Both the position numbers and the translations under genes were made by a program. Below the pieces are notes generated by a model, which was not told the DNA's origin, made no database searches, and saw only the letters and a program-made list of their open reading frames with translations. DNA of 64,000 bases from CAWFKW01 sp963816535 (lineage in GTDB: Bacteria > Bacteroidota > Ignavibacteria > Tepidaquicellales > OLB5), in contig CAWFKW010000006.1 of the NCBI GenBank assembly GCA_963816535.1, positions 1-64,000 of the forward strand, written 5' to 3'. Positions 33,927-42,518 of this stretch are shown in pieces (within the stretch, counting starts at the first letter, position 1; each line of letters opens with the position of its first letter).

Positions 33927-34790
33927 TTAAGATTTATTTACCCGGAGCGCTCTGTAAAAATTCATCAGGTCCTTATGGAATAAATAATCCCCGAATCCTG
34001 CTCCTTTAACCAGGGCTTCGACGCTGTCTTTTTTTCCGTCGCCTATTTCCATTAATATCGTCAGCGGGTTAGAAGTATTTTTCGCCAGTTCAAATATTTT
34101 TCTATAGAAAGTGAGCCCGTCTGCATTATCGGTGAGCGTCGCTAACGGTTCAAAATCTTTCAGCTCTTCCTGCAGCAAACCTATCCCGGCGGCAGATATA
34201 TACGGTGGATTACTGATTATCACATCATATCCTTTGAAGTCCTCAAAATCTTTAAAGATATCCTTATTAATGAAACTAACCATATTTGCCGCACCCGCGT
34301 TTTCAGCATTCTCTCTTGCCACCGCCAGGGCGTCGTCGTTAATATCGATCGCGTCAATTTGAAACCCGGTTTTTGATGCGACAGCCGCCGCGATGCACCC
34401 GGAGCCTGTTCCTATTTCAAGCGTCCTCGGATTACTCATGCCGGAAATGACTTCAATACTCTTTTCAACCAAAAGCTCAGTTTCCTGCCTCGGTATCAGG
34501 ACCGAAGGATTAACTTTTATGCGCATGCCGTAAAACTCGGTAAACCCCCTGATATACTGCAGCGGTTCGCGTTTCAGCCTTCTTCTTATTTTCTCCCTGT
34601 AAGCTGAAATTTCAGATTCTTTCAGCGGCTTTTCGAAATCAAGGTAGAGGTTTATTCTCCCTGTATCCAGAGTGTCGGCCAGCAGGATTTCGGCATTCAG
34701 CCTTGCATTATCAATTCCCTTTTCTCTGAGCGCTTTTTCGGAGACTTTCAGTATTTCGAGGATGCTCCAGATTTTCGGCTCAGCGGTCAT
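33927..34790 (-). CDS. prmC: Release factor glutamine methyltransferase
   Basis: N5-methylates the GGQ glutamine of peptide-chain release factors using SAM. 287 aa, normal. N-terminal helical domain ('NARLNAEILLADTL'), 'GFTEFYGMRIKVNPSVLIPRQETELLVE', SAM motif 'TLEIGTGSGCIAAAVA', and the catalytic 'VIISNPPYIS'. Its ATG overlaps the stop of the upstream amidohydrolase-like gene by 4 nt, so the two are co-translated. Confidence 0.97.
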   Translation of the reverse strand: MTAEPKIWSILEILKVSEKALREKGIDNARLNAEILLADTLDTGRINLYLDFEKPLKESEISAYREKIRRRLKREPLQYIRGFTEFYGMRIKVNPSVLIPRQETELLVEKSIEVISGMSNPRTLEIGTGSGCIAAAVASKTGFQIDAIDINDDALAVARENAENAGAANMVSFINKDIFKDFEDFKGYDVIISNPPYISAAGIGLLQEELKDFEPLATLTDNADGLTFYRKIFELAKNTSNPLTILMEIGDGKKDSVEALVKGAGFGDYLFHKDLMNFYRALRVNKS

Positions 34791-36469
34791 TTTATCAGGT
34801 ATGCAGCCGGGGTTTTGTTTTCGTATAATACTTCACCCCTTGTAATGGTCATTAATACGGAAGTCTTTAAAATAACCGACGGGTCGGAAGATAGTATGTC
34901 ATTTGAAAGGACCACCATGTCCGCTATCTTTCCGGGTTCCAAAGTACCCCTGTCGTTTTCGACCATTGCTCCGTACGCCGCCCACGATGTAAACGATTTA
35001 AGCGCGTCCATTACCGAGAGCTTTTGCGAAATGTTGTTTGATAATCTGTTATCGGCCGTATCCAGGGAAAGGCCGGTGGATAAATAATACATCTGGATAA
35101 GCGGGTTTATTGTGTGGTAAGGGAAATCTGTCCCTGAAATAATGACGCCGTTTTGTTTAAGCAAAGTACTCCACAACCCGGCATTTTTCCCGTTATCGGG
35201 ATTTATCAGGTCAGGGACAATCGATTTATCGGTAAGCGATACTTCCGGTCTCAGGCTTGGAATGATATCAAGCTGTTTAAGACGCGGAATATCATTTGGA
35301 TCGATAAACTCTAAATATTCAATTCTCGTTCTTCCGGTCTTTGATTTCACTTCTTTGCTGACCGATTCAATTGCGTTCAGCGCCGCGTTTACCGCCCTGT
35401 CGCCTACGGCCTTAATTGAAACCTGGAAGCCTTTTTCAAAAGCCTTTCTGCACATGTCCTTCAGATCGAACTCGTCGTTGTACGGCGTTTTGCGTTTTGG
35501 TTCTTCGTTGTAATCGTTCACCATTGCCGCATCCTGGGTTTCAAAGTACCCGTCATAATCAAGGTGAAAGCATTTTATGTTAAGCCTGTCTTTGTAGTTT
35601 TCCGGTCCCGCGGAAAGATATTTTTCAAACATCGGACCTTTGCCGTTTATCATAATATCCAGGTTAATAGGGAAGCGGTTATCATCCACCATCTTCTTGT
35701 AGACATTGAGCCCCTCTTCTGTAACATTAGCGTCGTTAACTTCGGTAATGCCGTATTTAAGCAGCTCCATTGCGCCCCGCTGAATATTGTTCATTACTTC
35801 CTGCTCTGTTGGCTGCGGCAGAACCTTTATAACAAATTCCTGAGCGTCGTCGTAAAACATCCCGGTCAGGTTATTTTTTTCATCAATTCCGATCTCGCCG
35901 TGTTCGGGGTCTGGAGTGTCTTTTGTTACTTTTGTCAGGTCAAGTAATTTCTTGTTGACCCATGTTGTGTTGCCCAGCGCGTTTACAAGGTATATATACT
36001 GGCTGGTAGAGATCTGGTCGAGCAAAGAGTAATTCAGCTTTTCAAGGTCCGTGTCGCTTAAGTTCAGTTCATCCCAGCCGAATCCGCCTATCCATTCATC
36101 AGGCTTTGCAGTCTTAACGCGGTCCCTTACAAGCTTAAGTATCTGATCCAGAGACGTCGCCTCTCTCAGGTCTACCAGGCTTAGCTGCTTCGAAAATTCC
36201 ATCAGGTTGCCTTCGGCGTCTATAAATCCGGGAACTACAGTCCTTCCCTGCAGGTCAATAACCTTAACGGAGCTGTATTTATCTTTCAGCTCGCTCGACT
36301 TGCCCAGAGCGATAATTCTTCCCTGGCCGACTGCGACAGCTTCCGCAATGTCATTATTCTTGTTGAGCGTGTAAATCTTCCCGTTGACATATAACACATC
36401 AGGTTTCTTGCTGCATGAAGCTAAAAAGAGGCAAAAAATCAATACTATTACGACTTTTATAGATTTCAT
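34787..36469 (-). CDS. YtcJ-like amidohydrolase-fold lipoprotein with altered metal site
   Basis: A 560-aa protein of the YtcJ branch of amidohydrolases. It has a lipoprotein signal with lipobox 'FLASC' (Cys19), then the 'VVPGFIDA' entry, the 'IKCFHLDYDG' region, 'VGDRAVNAALNAIE', 'GTDFPYHTINP' and a C-terminal 'GTLEPGKIADMVVLS'. In active relatives the metal is held by HxH after PGFID, by His in 'HAIGDRA' and by His in 'IEH'. Here these read EGN (86-88), Lys353 and Tyr385, while the Asp in 'GTDFP' (448) remains. A classical zinc center therefore looks absent. It heads the seven-gene operon and has its own promoter at 36508-36538. Confidence 0.85.
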   Translation of the reverse strand: MKSIKVVIVLIFCLFLASCSKKPDVLYVNGKIYTLNKNNDIAEAVAVGQGRIIALGKSSELKDKYSSVKVIDLQGRTVVPGFIDAEGNLMEFSKQLSLVDLREATSLDQILKLVRDRVKTAKPDEWIGGFGWDELNLSDTDLEKLNYSLLDQISTSQYIYLVNALGNTTWVNKKLLDLTKVTKDTPDPEHGEIGIDEKNNLTGMFYDDAQEFVIKVLPQPTEQEVMNNIQRGAMELLKYGITEVNDANVTEEGLNVYKKMVDDNRFPINLDIMINGKGPMFEKYLSAGPENYKDRLNIKCFHLDYDGYFETQDAAMVNDYNEEPKRKTPYNDEFDLKDMCRKAFEKGFQVSIKAVGDRAVNAALNAIESVSKEVKSKTGRTRIEYLEFIDPNDIPRLKQLDIIPSLRPEVSLTDKSIVPDLINPDNGKNAGLWSTLLKQNGVIISGTDFPYHTINPLIQMYYLSTGLSLDTADNRLSNNISQKLSVMDALKSFTSWAAYGAMVENDRGTLEPGKIADMVVLSNDILSSDPSVILKTSVLMTITRGEVLYENKTPAAYLIK

Positions 36470-36507
36470 TGAAGACGTGGTTTGGCTTGAAAATCAATTA
36501 AATTTAG

Positions 36508-36538
36508 CAAATATAGAGAAATATTGAGGCAGATTCAA
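36508..36538 (-). promoter_or_regulatory. Predicted promoter of the amidohydrolase-prmC operon
   Basis: On the minus strand TTGAAT (36538-36533), a 17-bp spacer, and TATATTTG (36515-36508), which fits both the sigma-70 -10 box and the TAnnTTTG consensus. It lies about 40 bp before the start codon at 36469. Confidence 0.65.
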
Positions 36539-36640
36539 TTTAGAAGATATGGACACTGAATTAAATTAACGTATTGATGGGCTCTCCGGAGTTGGCTAAA
36601 ATACTTTGATCTTAATTTAGAATTTCAAATGAAGAGCGCG

Positions 36641-37213
36641 TTATTTTCTAAACTCAAGAATAAACTCACCCATCTTCAGCAATTCGCCAACAGGAATTGA
36701 GTAATCGGTCCTGTTTTCCAGGCCCTGCATTGAAGGAATGTTTTTTACAAAACCCGCCAGCGCGATATCGCTGTTTTTCATTACGAAGCTTTGCACGTAT
36801 AAATTAGGTTTGGGGTACTCAAGCCTGTTTGCGGTGAACCTGAGCCCGGCAATCTCAGCTGCGTCAACTTTATTTTCAGTCAGCGTTTTTAATTCAATAG
36901 TTTTTTCAACGACAGTGCGCTGAAGAGACTCGTCGTAAATTCCCGCCAAAAGTACGTCTCTTCCTGTAAACTCAATTTTTGAAATGTCCCATTTCATTCC
37001 GCGGAAATTTTCATCCAGCAGCGAAAGCAGGTATTCCATGAATGCGAATTCACTGAGGAACTCCATTTTGATCCTTTCGATCTCAGGTTCTGAAATATCT
37101 TTTATGTGAAGAGAGGGGCGCCTGTACAGAATTTTTTGCACTGCAAAATATTCCGCGCTGGTATCCCTCTCTTTGTTATAACTTATGATTACATAGTCCC
37201 GCTCAGAAACCAT
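36641..37213 (-). CDS. Hypothetical protein, 190 aa
   Basis: I do not recognise a family. The product is a soluble alpha/beta protein without signal peptide or membrane span, with mixed charged and hydrophobic segments ('DYVIISYNKERDTSAEYFAV', 'ISKIEFTGRDVLLAGIYDE'). ATG at 37213, 2 bp after the cytochrome c gene on the same strand, so the two are probably co-transcribed. No function can be inferred beyond that link. Confidence 0.65.
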   Translation of the reverse strand: MVSERDYVIISYNKERDTSAEYFAVQKILYRRPSLHIKDISEPEIERIKMEFLSEFAFMEYLLSLLDENFRGMKWDISKIEFTGRDVLLAGIYDESLQRTVVEKTIELKTLTENKVDAAEIAGLRFTANRLEYPKPNLYVQSFVMKNSDIALAGFVKNIPSMQGLENRTDYSIPVGELLKMGEFILEFRK

Positions 37214-37215
37214 CT

Positions 37216-38208
37216 TTAATTGGTTACACCCATAGCGGAAAATTTCTCAACTTTGTTTTTAACAGGCTTCAGCGTTCTGAGGTAGTCGTATATTGCGCCG
37301 AGGTCGCCTATTGTCATGCCGGCGTAATATGTCCAGGGCATCCATGTATTAAACGTGCCCTGCGATACGGGAACATTGTTCTGATCGGCGGGTTTATCGA
37401 ACACTTTGAACTTAGCTATGAACTGATCCTTAGACCACTTTCCGATACCGGTTTCTTCATCGGGGGTTATGTTGGCTGAACGTACTTCAAAGCCGTCACC
37501 GAACGGGAACTCAAATCCGCCGGCAAATTCCATGCCTTCTTTCGGTTTTCCTTTAACCTGCTGTGTGTGGCAATCGGTGCAGCTGGCCGAGTTTACAAGG
37601 TACTTTCCGTATTCAATTGTGTTTGATGAATCCGGCCGTTTTTGGAAATTCGGCGGCGCGGGAATCGTTCTTTCTATCAGGTTCATTGGGAATCTCGGCT
37701 TGGAAGCCGGAACATCGTTTGGAATCGGCTTCAAAGTCCTGATATAAGCAAGCACGCTTAGAACATCTTCCTCGTCCATTTGCCCGAAATGCAGGTAAGG
37801 CATCATTGGGAACAGCGGTTCGCCGTCTTTATCAACTCCGCTGGTTACTGCCCTGAACAGTTCGCCGTCCGTCCAGTTTCCGATACCTGCGGGCGTAATA
37901 TTTTTTGCATAAAAGCTTCCGGGGAAGCCCTTCGACTCATCAAACAATTCACCGCCTTTGCCTTCAGTGCCGGGCGTAACGGGACCGGCGAAATACCGAA
38001 AATTCCGTTCGCTGTGGCACCCGATGCAGCCAACCACGTGCTCTGCAAGGTATTTGCCTCTTACAAGCCTTGCAGGGGTAATTTCTATTTTCATAGTCGG
38101 CGCCGGGGCTATTTTTGGGAATGTTTTCATAATGTAGATATAAAACCCCGTTCCCGCTACAATCAAAATGAGCAAAAGAATCCCAAGAATCTTGATTAGT
38201 TTTTTCAT
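37216..38208 (-). CDS. Membrane-anchored di-heme cytochrome c
   Basis: An exported electron-transfer protein with two c-type heme sites, 'CIGCHS' in the first domain and 'CTDCHT' in the second, each in a cytochrome-c fold. Candidate axial methionines lie in 'MMPYLHFGQM' and 'NTWMPWTYYAGM'. I use the ATG at 38208, which gives 'MKKLIKILGILLLILIV' as signal/anchor; an upstream ATG at 38265 would overlap the divergent gene. The two-domain layout matches gluconate/alcohol-dehydrogenase-type and other soluble electron-shuttle cytochromes; the partner is unknown. Heme attachment would need the ccm system, of which ccmA and ccmB lie in this window. Confidence 0.9.
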   Translation of the reverse strand: MKKLIKILGILLLILIVAGTGFYIYIMKTFPKIAPAPTMKIEITPARLVRGKYLAEHVVGCIGCHSERNFRYFAGPVTPGTEGKGGELFDESKGFPGSFYAKNITPAGIGNWTDGELFRAVTSGVDKDGEPLFPMMPYLHFGQMDEEDVLSVLAYIRTLKPIPNDVPASKPRFPMNLIERTIPAPPNFQKRPDSSNTIEYGKYLVNSASCTDCHTQQVKGKPKEGMEFAGGFEFPFGDGFEVRSANITPDEETGIGKWSKDQFIAKFKVFDKPADQNNVPVSQGTFNTWMPWTYYAGMTIGDLGAIYDYLRTLKPVKNKVEKFSAMGVTN

Positions 38209-38279
38209 ATTTTGGTTGAATTGTTTAACTAAAAAGTCTCTAAATATAGTTATTTTTTTTGACAAATTCAGTTTCGGCT

Positions 38280-39395
38280 ATGGACGAGAACAGAAAAAAA
38301 CTGGCCAAAAAGTACGAGAAAATTAAGCTTACGGTTGGAATAACTGAAGCCGTAATTTCATTTGTTCTTCTGGCGCTTTTTGTTTGGCTTGGTTACAGCA
38401 AAAAGCTGGAGACATACGCATATAGCTTTACTCAGAATCCTTATGCTGCTTTGCTGATATTTGGACTATGCATAGGCGTCGCAGCCTCGATTCTTTCATT
38501 GCCGGTTGATTATACGTTTGGATACAGGCTTGAGCATAAATTCAGGCTCTCAAATCAGACGCTTGCAAGATGGATTGGCGAAAAACTGAAATCGGCGGCT
38601 GTTGGTTCAGCGCTGCTGCTGCCAATTGCATTCCTGTTTTTTTATTTGATTAGGAACTATCAATTGTGGTGGCTGTACCTGGCGGTTATTGTGTGGATAT
38701 ACTCGGCGGCGCTCGCCCGGATTGCGCCTATAGTCATTTTCCCGATATTCTACAAATTCAAACCGATAGAAAATGAATCCCTTAAGAATACAATAATGAA
38801 CCTGTGTGAAAAGGCGGGCTTTAAAGTGAAAGGGGTTTTTACATTTGATATGAGCAAGAACACTAAGAAAGCTAACGCCGCTTTTACAGGCATGGGAAAA
38901 AGCAGGAGAATCATTATTTCGGATACGCTGATCTCCGGTTTTTCCGAAGAAGAAATCGAAACGGTATTTGCGCATGAACTGGGGCATTATAAAAAAGGTC
39001 ACATCAGGAAAGGCATCTTGTTTTCTGCATTTGGCGACCTTGCGGGATTGTTTGTAATTTCGGCCTTATACAATTTTCTGTATCCTAAACTTGGATTTGG
39101 CTATGCCGCAGAAATTGGGGCGCTTCCGCTGCTTTCTGTGATTGTCACTATTTGGACAGTTCTTGCAATGCCTCTTGGTTCATCTATCTCGCGAAAATTC
39201 GAATTTGAAGCCGACAGGTACTCCGTAGAAACTACGGGGAATTTTCCGGCATTTGAATCCACTATGGAGAAACTTTCTTTTCAGAACCTTGCTAACCCTG
39301 AACCCAATAAGTTTGTGGAATTCTGGTCGTATTCGCATCCTTCAATCAAGAGAAGGATTGAAGCGGCGAAGGAATACACGGTCAGCCTGCATTGA
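38280..39395 (+). CDS. M48 family membrane metallopeptidase (Ste24/CAAX protease type)
   Basis: A multi-span zinc protease of about 371 aa. Several membrane helices flank the catalytic segment 'VFAHELGHYKKGH' (HExxH at residues 232-236), and the third ligand is the Glu in 'SRKFEFEADRYSVE'. N-terminal helices and the 'FYKFKPIENESLK' region match the Ste24/CAAX-prenyl-protease-1 branch, acting on membrane or misfolded substrates. I take ATG 38280; a TTG at 38259 is an alternative that would overlap the divergent cytochrome promoter. It ends 2 bp before the convergent frameshifted barrel gene. Confidence 0.9.
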   Translation: MDENRKKLAKKYEKIKLTVGITEAVISFVLLALFVWLGYSKKLETYAYSFTQNPYAALLIFGLCIGVAASILSLPVDYTFGYRLEHKFRLSNQTLARWIGEKLKSAAVGSALLLPIAFLFFYLIRNYQLWWLYLAVIVWIYSAALARIAPIVIFPIFYKFKPIENESLKNTIMNLCEKAGFKVKGVFTFDMSKNTKKANAAFTGMGKSRRIIISDTLISGFSEEEIETVFAHELGHYKKGHIRKGILFSAFGDLAGLFVISALYNFLYPKLGFGYAAEIGALPLLSVIVTIWTVLAMPLGSSISRKFEFEADRYSVETTGNFPAFESTMEKLSFQNLANPEPNKFVEFWSYSHPSIKRRIEAAKEYTVSLH

Positions 39396-39397
39396 AA

Positions 39398-40736
39398 CTA
39401 AAAGATATTATAATATATTTTTAATAATCCATTTAATTCATAGCCGGAGTAAAATGAACGTTCAAAATTTGTAGTGAATGAAAGGTACATTCTTGACAAT
39501 ATGTTATAATTGAAAGTTGCGCCAAATTCGAAACTTGCGGCAAGATCGTTTGCCCCGTTTATTATCTTTGCCGTATTTACCTGGCTGTGAAAATTCACAC
39601 CGGCTAAAGAGCTTATATTGTAGAACGCGTCTAATACTCCGCTTGCCTGAAATGAATATCTTTCCTCTGCCGCAAAACCGAAATAAGAAGGCGTGAGGTT
39701 ATATCTGTAGTTTGGAATCTGGAAATATTCGTACATTGTAATGGGGGAATTTAAAAGTATACTGGTTATAGAAATCCAGGTAATTATAATGAATTGGTAT
39801 TGTTAAAAAAGCGGAACCTAACAACGACAGTTTCATACTTAAAGGCAATCCATAAATCGCGCTGAAGGTAGCAGATTTAAGATAACTGACCGGAATTGAA
39901 TCAAACTGGCGGCTGTTATTTTCAAAATAATCCAATTCTGCCTGGAGTTGGTATCCTTTAAATCTTGGATAAAAGACAAATTTTGAATTTGACAACGTTT
40001 GAAACAGCTTCAATACGGCTCTGGAAGAGAGAGGCCCGTTAATAATACCTTCATCTAAAAGTAATTTTTCCACCTGGGAATAGAACTCAATGTCCGCGTC
40101 ATCGTGGTATTTGCCGGTAAATTCAGAGTTATTTCTTCTGTCCAGAAGCTCTGTTAATTTTTTTCTTACTAAGGGATCAAGAGGTTTTGTGATTAGTTTT
40201 TGCTGAATTAGGGCTTTTTCAAAGTTCGATTCGTCAGTAAGTTCAGCCGCATTAATCAACTTGCCGTAACCTATTGATGGAAATACATCCGCAGAAAAGA
40301 AGGGCGAATCATAATTTTGAAACGAACCCTGTGTTTTTAAAAATGCGCCGGCATAGATTTTGTTCCTAAGAAAATAATACGATATCCCCCAGTTTAGATG
40401 TAATTGAGAATAATCCGTGGTTCTTATGTCTGACTCGGTTGTTTCTGTAATATTGCTTTGATGAAAGCTGACATCTGCAGAGGCATCAAGTACATAATTA
40501 ATTTTGTCCGCCAATTTCCAATTAACGTAGTTGCAGGTAAAATCCAGATCAATGTTATTGAATTTGTTCTGAGTTGCACTTTCTTTATCAGAAGAAAAAC
40601 CTGTATGAAGCGACAAGTCTAAATTACTTCCTTTCGATAAAGCTGGAGGTTGGTAATTCTTTATATCGTCTTGTGAGAATAAAAAGTGCGGTGTTAATAT
40701 TAAAGCAAGCGCTATAAAAACAGATAATGCTTTCAT
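39398..40736 (-). pseudogene. Outer-membrane beta-barrel protein gene, frameshifted
   Basis: Two minus-strand frames belong together: 39699-40736 (signal peptide 'MKALSVFIALALILTPHFLFSQ', then barrel-like sequence) and 39398-39736 (the remaining strands, ending in Phe, 'LLKIYYNIF'). They overlap around a C5 run (plus-strand G run 39743-39747). Removing one C joins 'YNQYTFKFP' to 'ITMYEYFQIPNY' and gives a single protein of about 445 aa. So this is either a frameshifted gene or a homopolymer error. Function unknown; the layout is that of an outer-membrane barrel. It is convergent with the M48 gene. A TAAATTTG at 40760-40767 may be its -7 element. Confidence 0.75.
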
Positions 40737-40759
40737 GATTATCAGGGATTAATTTACAG

Positions 40760-40767
40760 CAAATTTA
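40760..40767 (-). promoter_or_regulatory. Candidate TAnnTTTG element of the beta-barrel gene
   Basis: TAAATTTG on the minus strand, about 24 bp before the ATG at 40736. No convincing upstream element at the usual spacing. Confidence 0.35.
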
Positions 40768-40864
40768 ACTGTCGGTTTTTGGACGTATAAGTCAATTTTT
40801 AAGTCACCATTAGCGCTTAACTCATTTCATTGTATATGCCTTGAAGACAGCATATATTTGTTTA

Positions 40865-41839
40865 ATGAAAGCGCGCATTCTGATAACTATAGGCGATATA
40901 AACGGCATAGGGCCCGAAATTGTTATAAAGACGCTTAAGAATGAGCGGTTCATAAAGAAGTTTGACGTTACAGTTATATCGCCGTTAAACGTTTTGGAGT
41001 ATTATGCGAAAGCGCTTAAGATCAGGCTTTGGGCTGATAATTTTAACATAATTCCGATTTCTGCAGGAAATGTAAAGATCAGAACCGGACACGTTACCGG
41101 TGAATCAGGTTTTGTTGCCGGAGCTGCAATAGCGGAGGCTATTAACTATTGTATGAACGGCGATTATGACGCAATGGTTACGGCCCCAATATCAAAAGAA
41201 GCGCTGAACCTGGGAGGATTCAGGTTTGACGGGCACACAGAAATGCTGACGGCAATGAGCGGCGCAAAAGATACTTGCATGGTAATGCTGGGGAAAGATA
41301 TAAATATGGGATTTGCATCAACGCATCCGCCGCTGAAAAAAGCGGCAGGGTTGATAACGGATAAATTATTGCGAAGCAAAATATCAATATGCTATAATTC
41401 TCTAAAGCATGATATTGTCGTAAAGAAACCCAGAATGGGCGTTCTTGCCTTAAACCCGCATGCAGGAGACGGGGGACTTATAGGCGACGAAGAAATAAAA
41501 ATAATAAACCCGGCTCTGAAAAAACTCAGATTAAAATATAAGGATCTGCAGCTTAGCGGCGCTTATCCTGCAGACGGATATTTTGCAAACAGGACATATA
41601 AAAAATTTGATATGACTTTTGCAATGTATCATGACCAGGGATTTATTCCGTTTAAAATGATTGCCGGCCTGAGCGGCGTGAACTTCACGGCTGGGCTTTC
41701 TTTTATCAGGACTTCGCCCGACCACGGAACGGCGTTTGATATTGCCGGCAAAGGAATTGCAAACCCCGCCAGCCTCATGGAAGCCATAAAAGCGGCAGAT
41801 AGGATTTATAAGAACAGAACCGGAAACCAAAACTTATAA
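40865..41839 (+). CDS. pdxA: 4-hydroxythreonine-4-phosphate dehydrogenase
   Basis: An NAD-dependent oxidation step in the DXP-dependent pyridoxal phosphate pathway. About 324 aa from ATG 40865, the family-typical start ('MKARILITIGDINGIGPEI'); an ATG 24 bp upstream is an alternative. Seen: 'MVTAPISKEALNLGG', the metal-site 'FDGHTEML', 'LALNPHAGDGGLIGDEE', 'YHDQGFIPFKMI' and 'FIRTSPDHGTAFDIAGKG'. The usual GDPAGIGP reads GDINGIGP, a modest variation. The ftsE gene starts 1 bp after its stop. Confidence 0.96.
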   Translation: MKARILITIGDINGIGPEIVIKTLKNERFIKKFDVTVISPLNVLEYYAKALKIRLWADNFNIIPISAGNVKIRTGHVTGESGFVAGAAIAEAINYCMNGDYDAMVTAPISKEALNLGGFRFDGHTEMLTAMSGAKDTCMVMLGKDINMGFASTHPPLKKAAGLITDKLLRSKISICYNSLKHDIVVKKPRMGVLALNPHAGDGGLIGDEEIKIINPALKKLRLKYKDLQLSGAYPADGYFANRTYKKFDMTFAMYHDQGFIPFKMIAGLSGVNFTAGLSFIRTSPDHGTAFDIAGKGIANPASLMEAIKAADRIYKNRTGNQNL

Positions 41840-41840
41840 T

Positions 41841-42509
41841 TTGATATCATTTAATAACGTAACGTTTTCCTATCCGAAAAAGGAGCTTTTTAAGGAAGTA
41901 TCTTTTTCCATCGAAAAAGGTGAGTTTTCTTTTTTGATCGGTGAAAGCGGTTCCGGGAAGACAACTATACTTCGTATGATAAACATGGAGCTTCCGCCGC
42001 AGGCAGGCGAGGTGAGCGTGTTTAATTTTAATTCGGCTACAATAAAGAAACCCGAGATACCTGTGGTAAGGAGGAAGATCGGTTTCGTGTTCCAGGATTA
42101 TAAACTGCTGAATGACAGGAATGTTTTTGATAATGTTGCGCTGCCTTTATATCTGGGCGGGGAGAAGCCCGATATAATTAAGAAAAAGGTTTTTAACATT
42201 CTTAATGAAGTTGGGGTGTTTGAGTCATATAAGAAAATGGCGTTTGAGCTATCGGGCGGCGAACAGCAGCGCGTATCGATAGCCCGCGCTATGGTAAATG
42301 AGCCTTATATACTGATAGCAGATGAGCCGACCGGGAATCTTGACCCGTTTGTCAGTTTTGAAATAATTAAGCTTCTGCTCAATATTAATTATAAAGGCAC
42401 AGCGGTGTTCATGGCAACGCATAATTACGAAATCGTTAAAAAACTGAAAAGTAAGAGATTAATGCAGATAAAAGATAAAAAAGTATTTGATGTAGTAATT
42501 AAAGAGTGA
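41841..42509 (+). CDS. ftsE: FtsE-type cell-division ABC transporter ATPase
   Basis: A 222-aa ABC ATPase. Walker A 'GESGSGKTTIL', Q-loop in 'VFQDYKLLNDRNVFDNVALPL' (typical FtsE wording), signature 'ELSGGEQQRVSIARAM', Walker B 'ILIADEPTGNLDP', and the H-loop 'MATHNYEIV'. FtsE with FtsX activates septal murein hydrolases. No ftsX lies in the window; the gene starts (TTG) directly after pdxA and its 3' end faces a TPR gene 10 bp away. LolD is the closest alternative. Confidence 0.88.
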   Translation: MISFNNVTFSYPKKELFKEVSFSIEKGEFSFLIGESGSGKTTILRMINMELPPQAGEVSVFNFNSATIKKPEIPVVRRKIGFVFQDYKLLNDRNVFDNVALPLYLGGEKPDIIKKKVFNILNEVGVFESYKKMAFELSGGEQQRVSIARAMVNEPYILIADEPTGNLDPFVSFEIIKLLLNINYKGTAVFMATHNYEIVKKLKSKRLMQIKDKKVFDVVIKE

Positions 42510-42518
42510 ATTTCCCGC

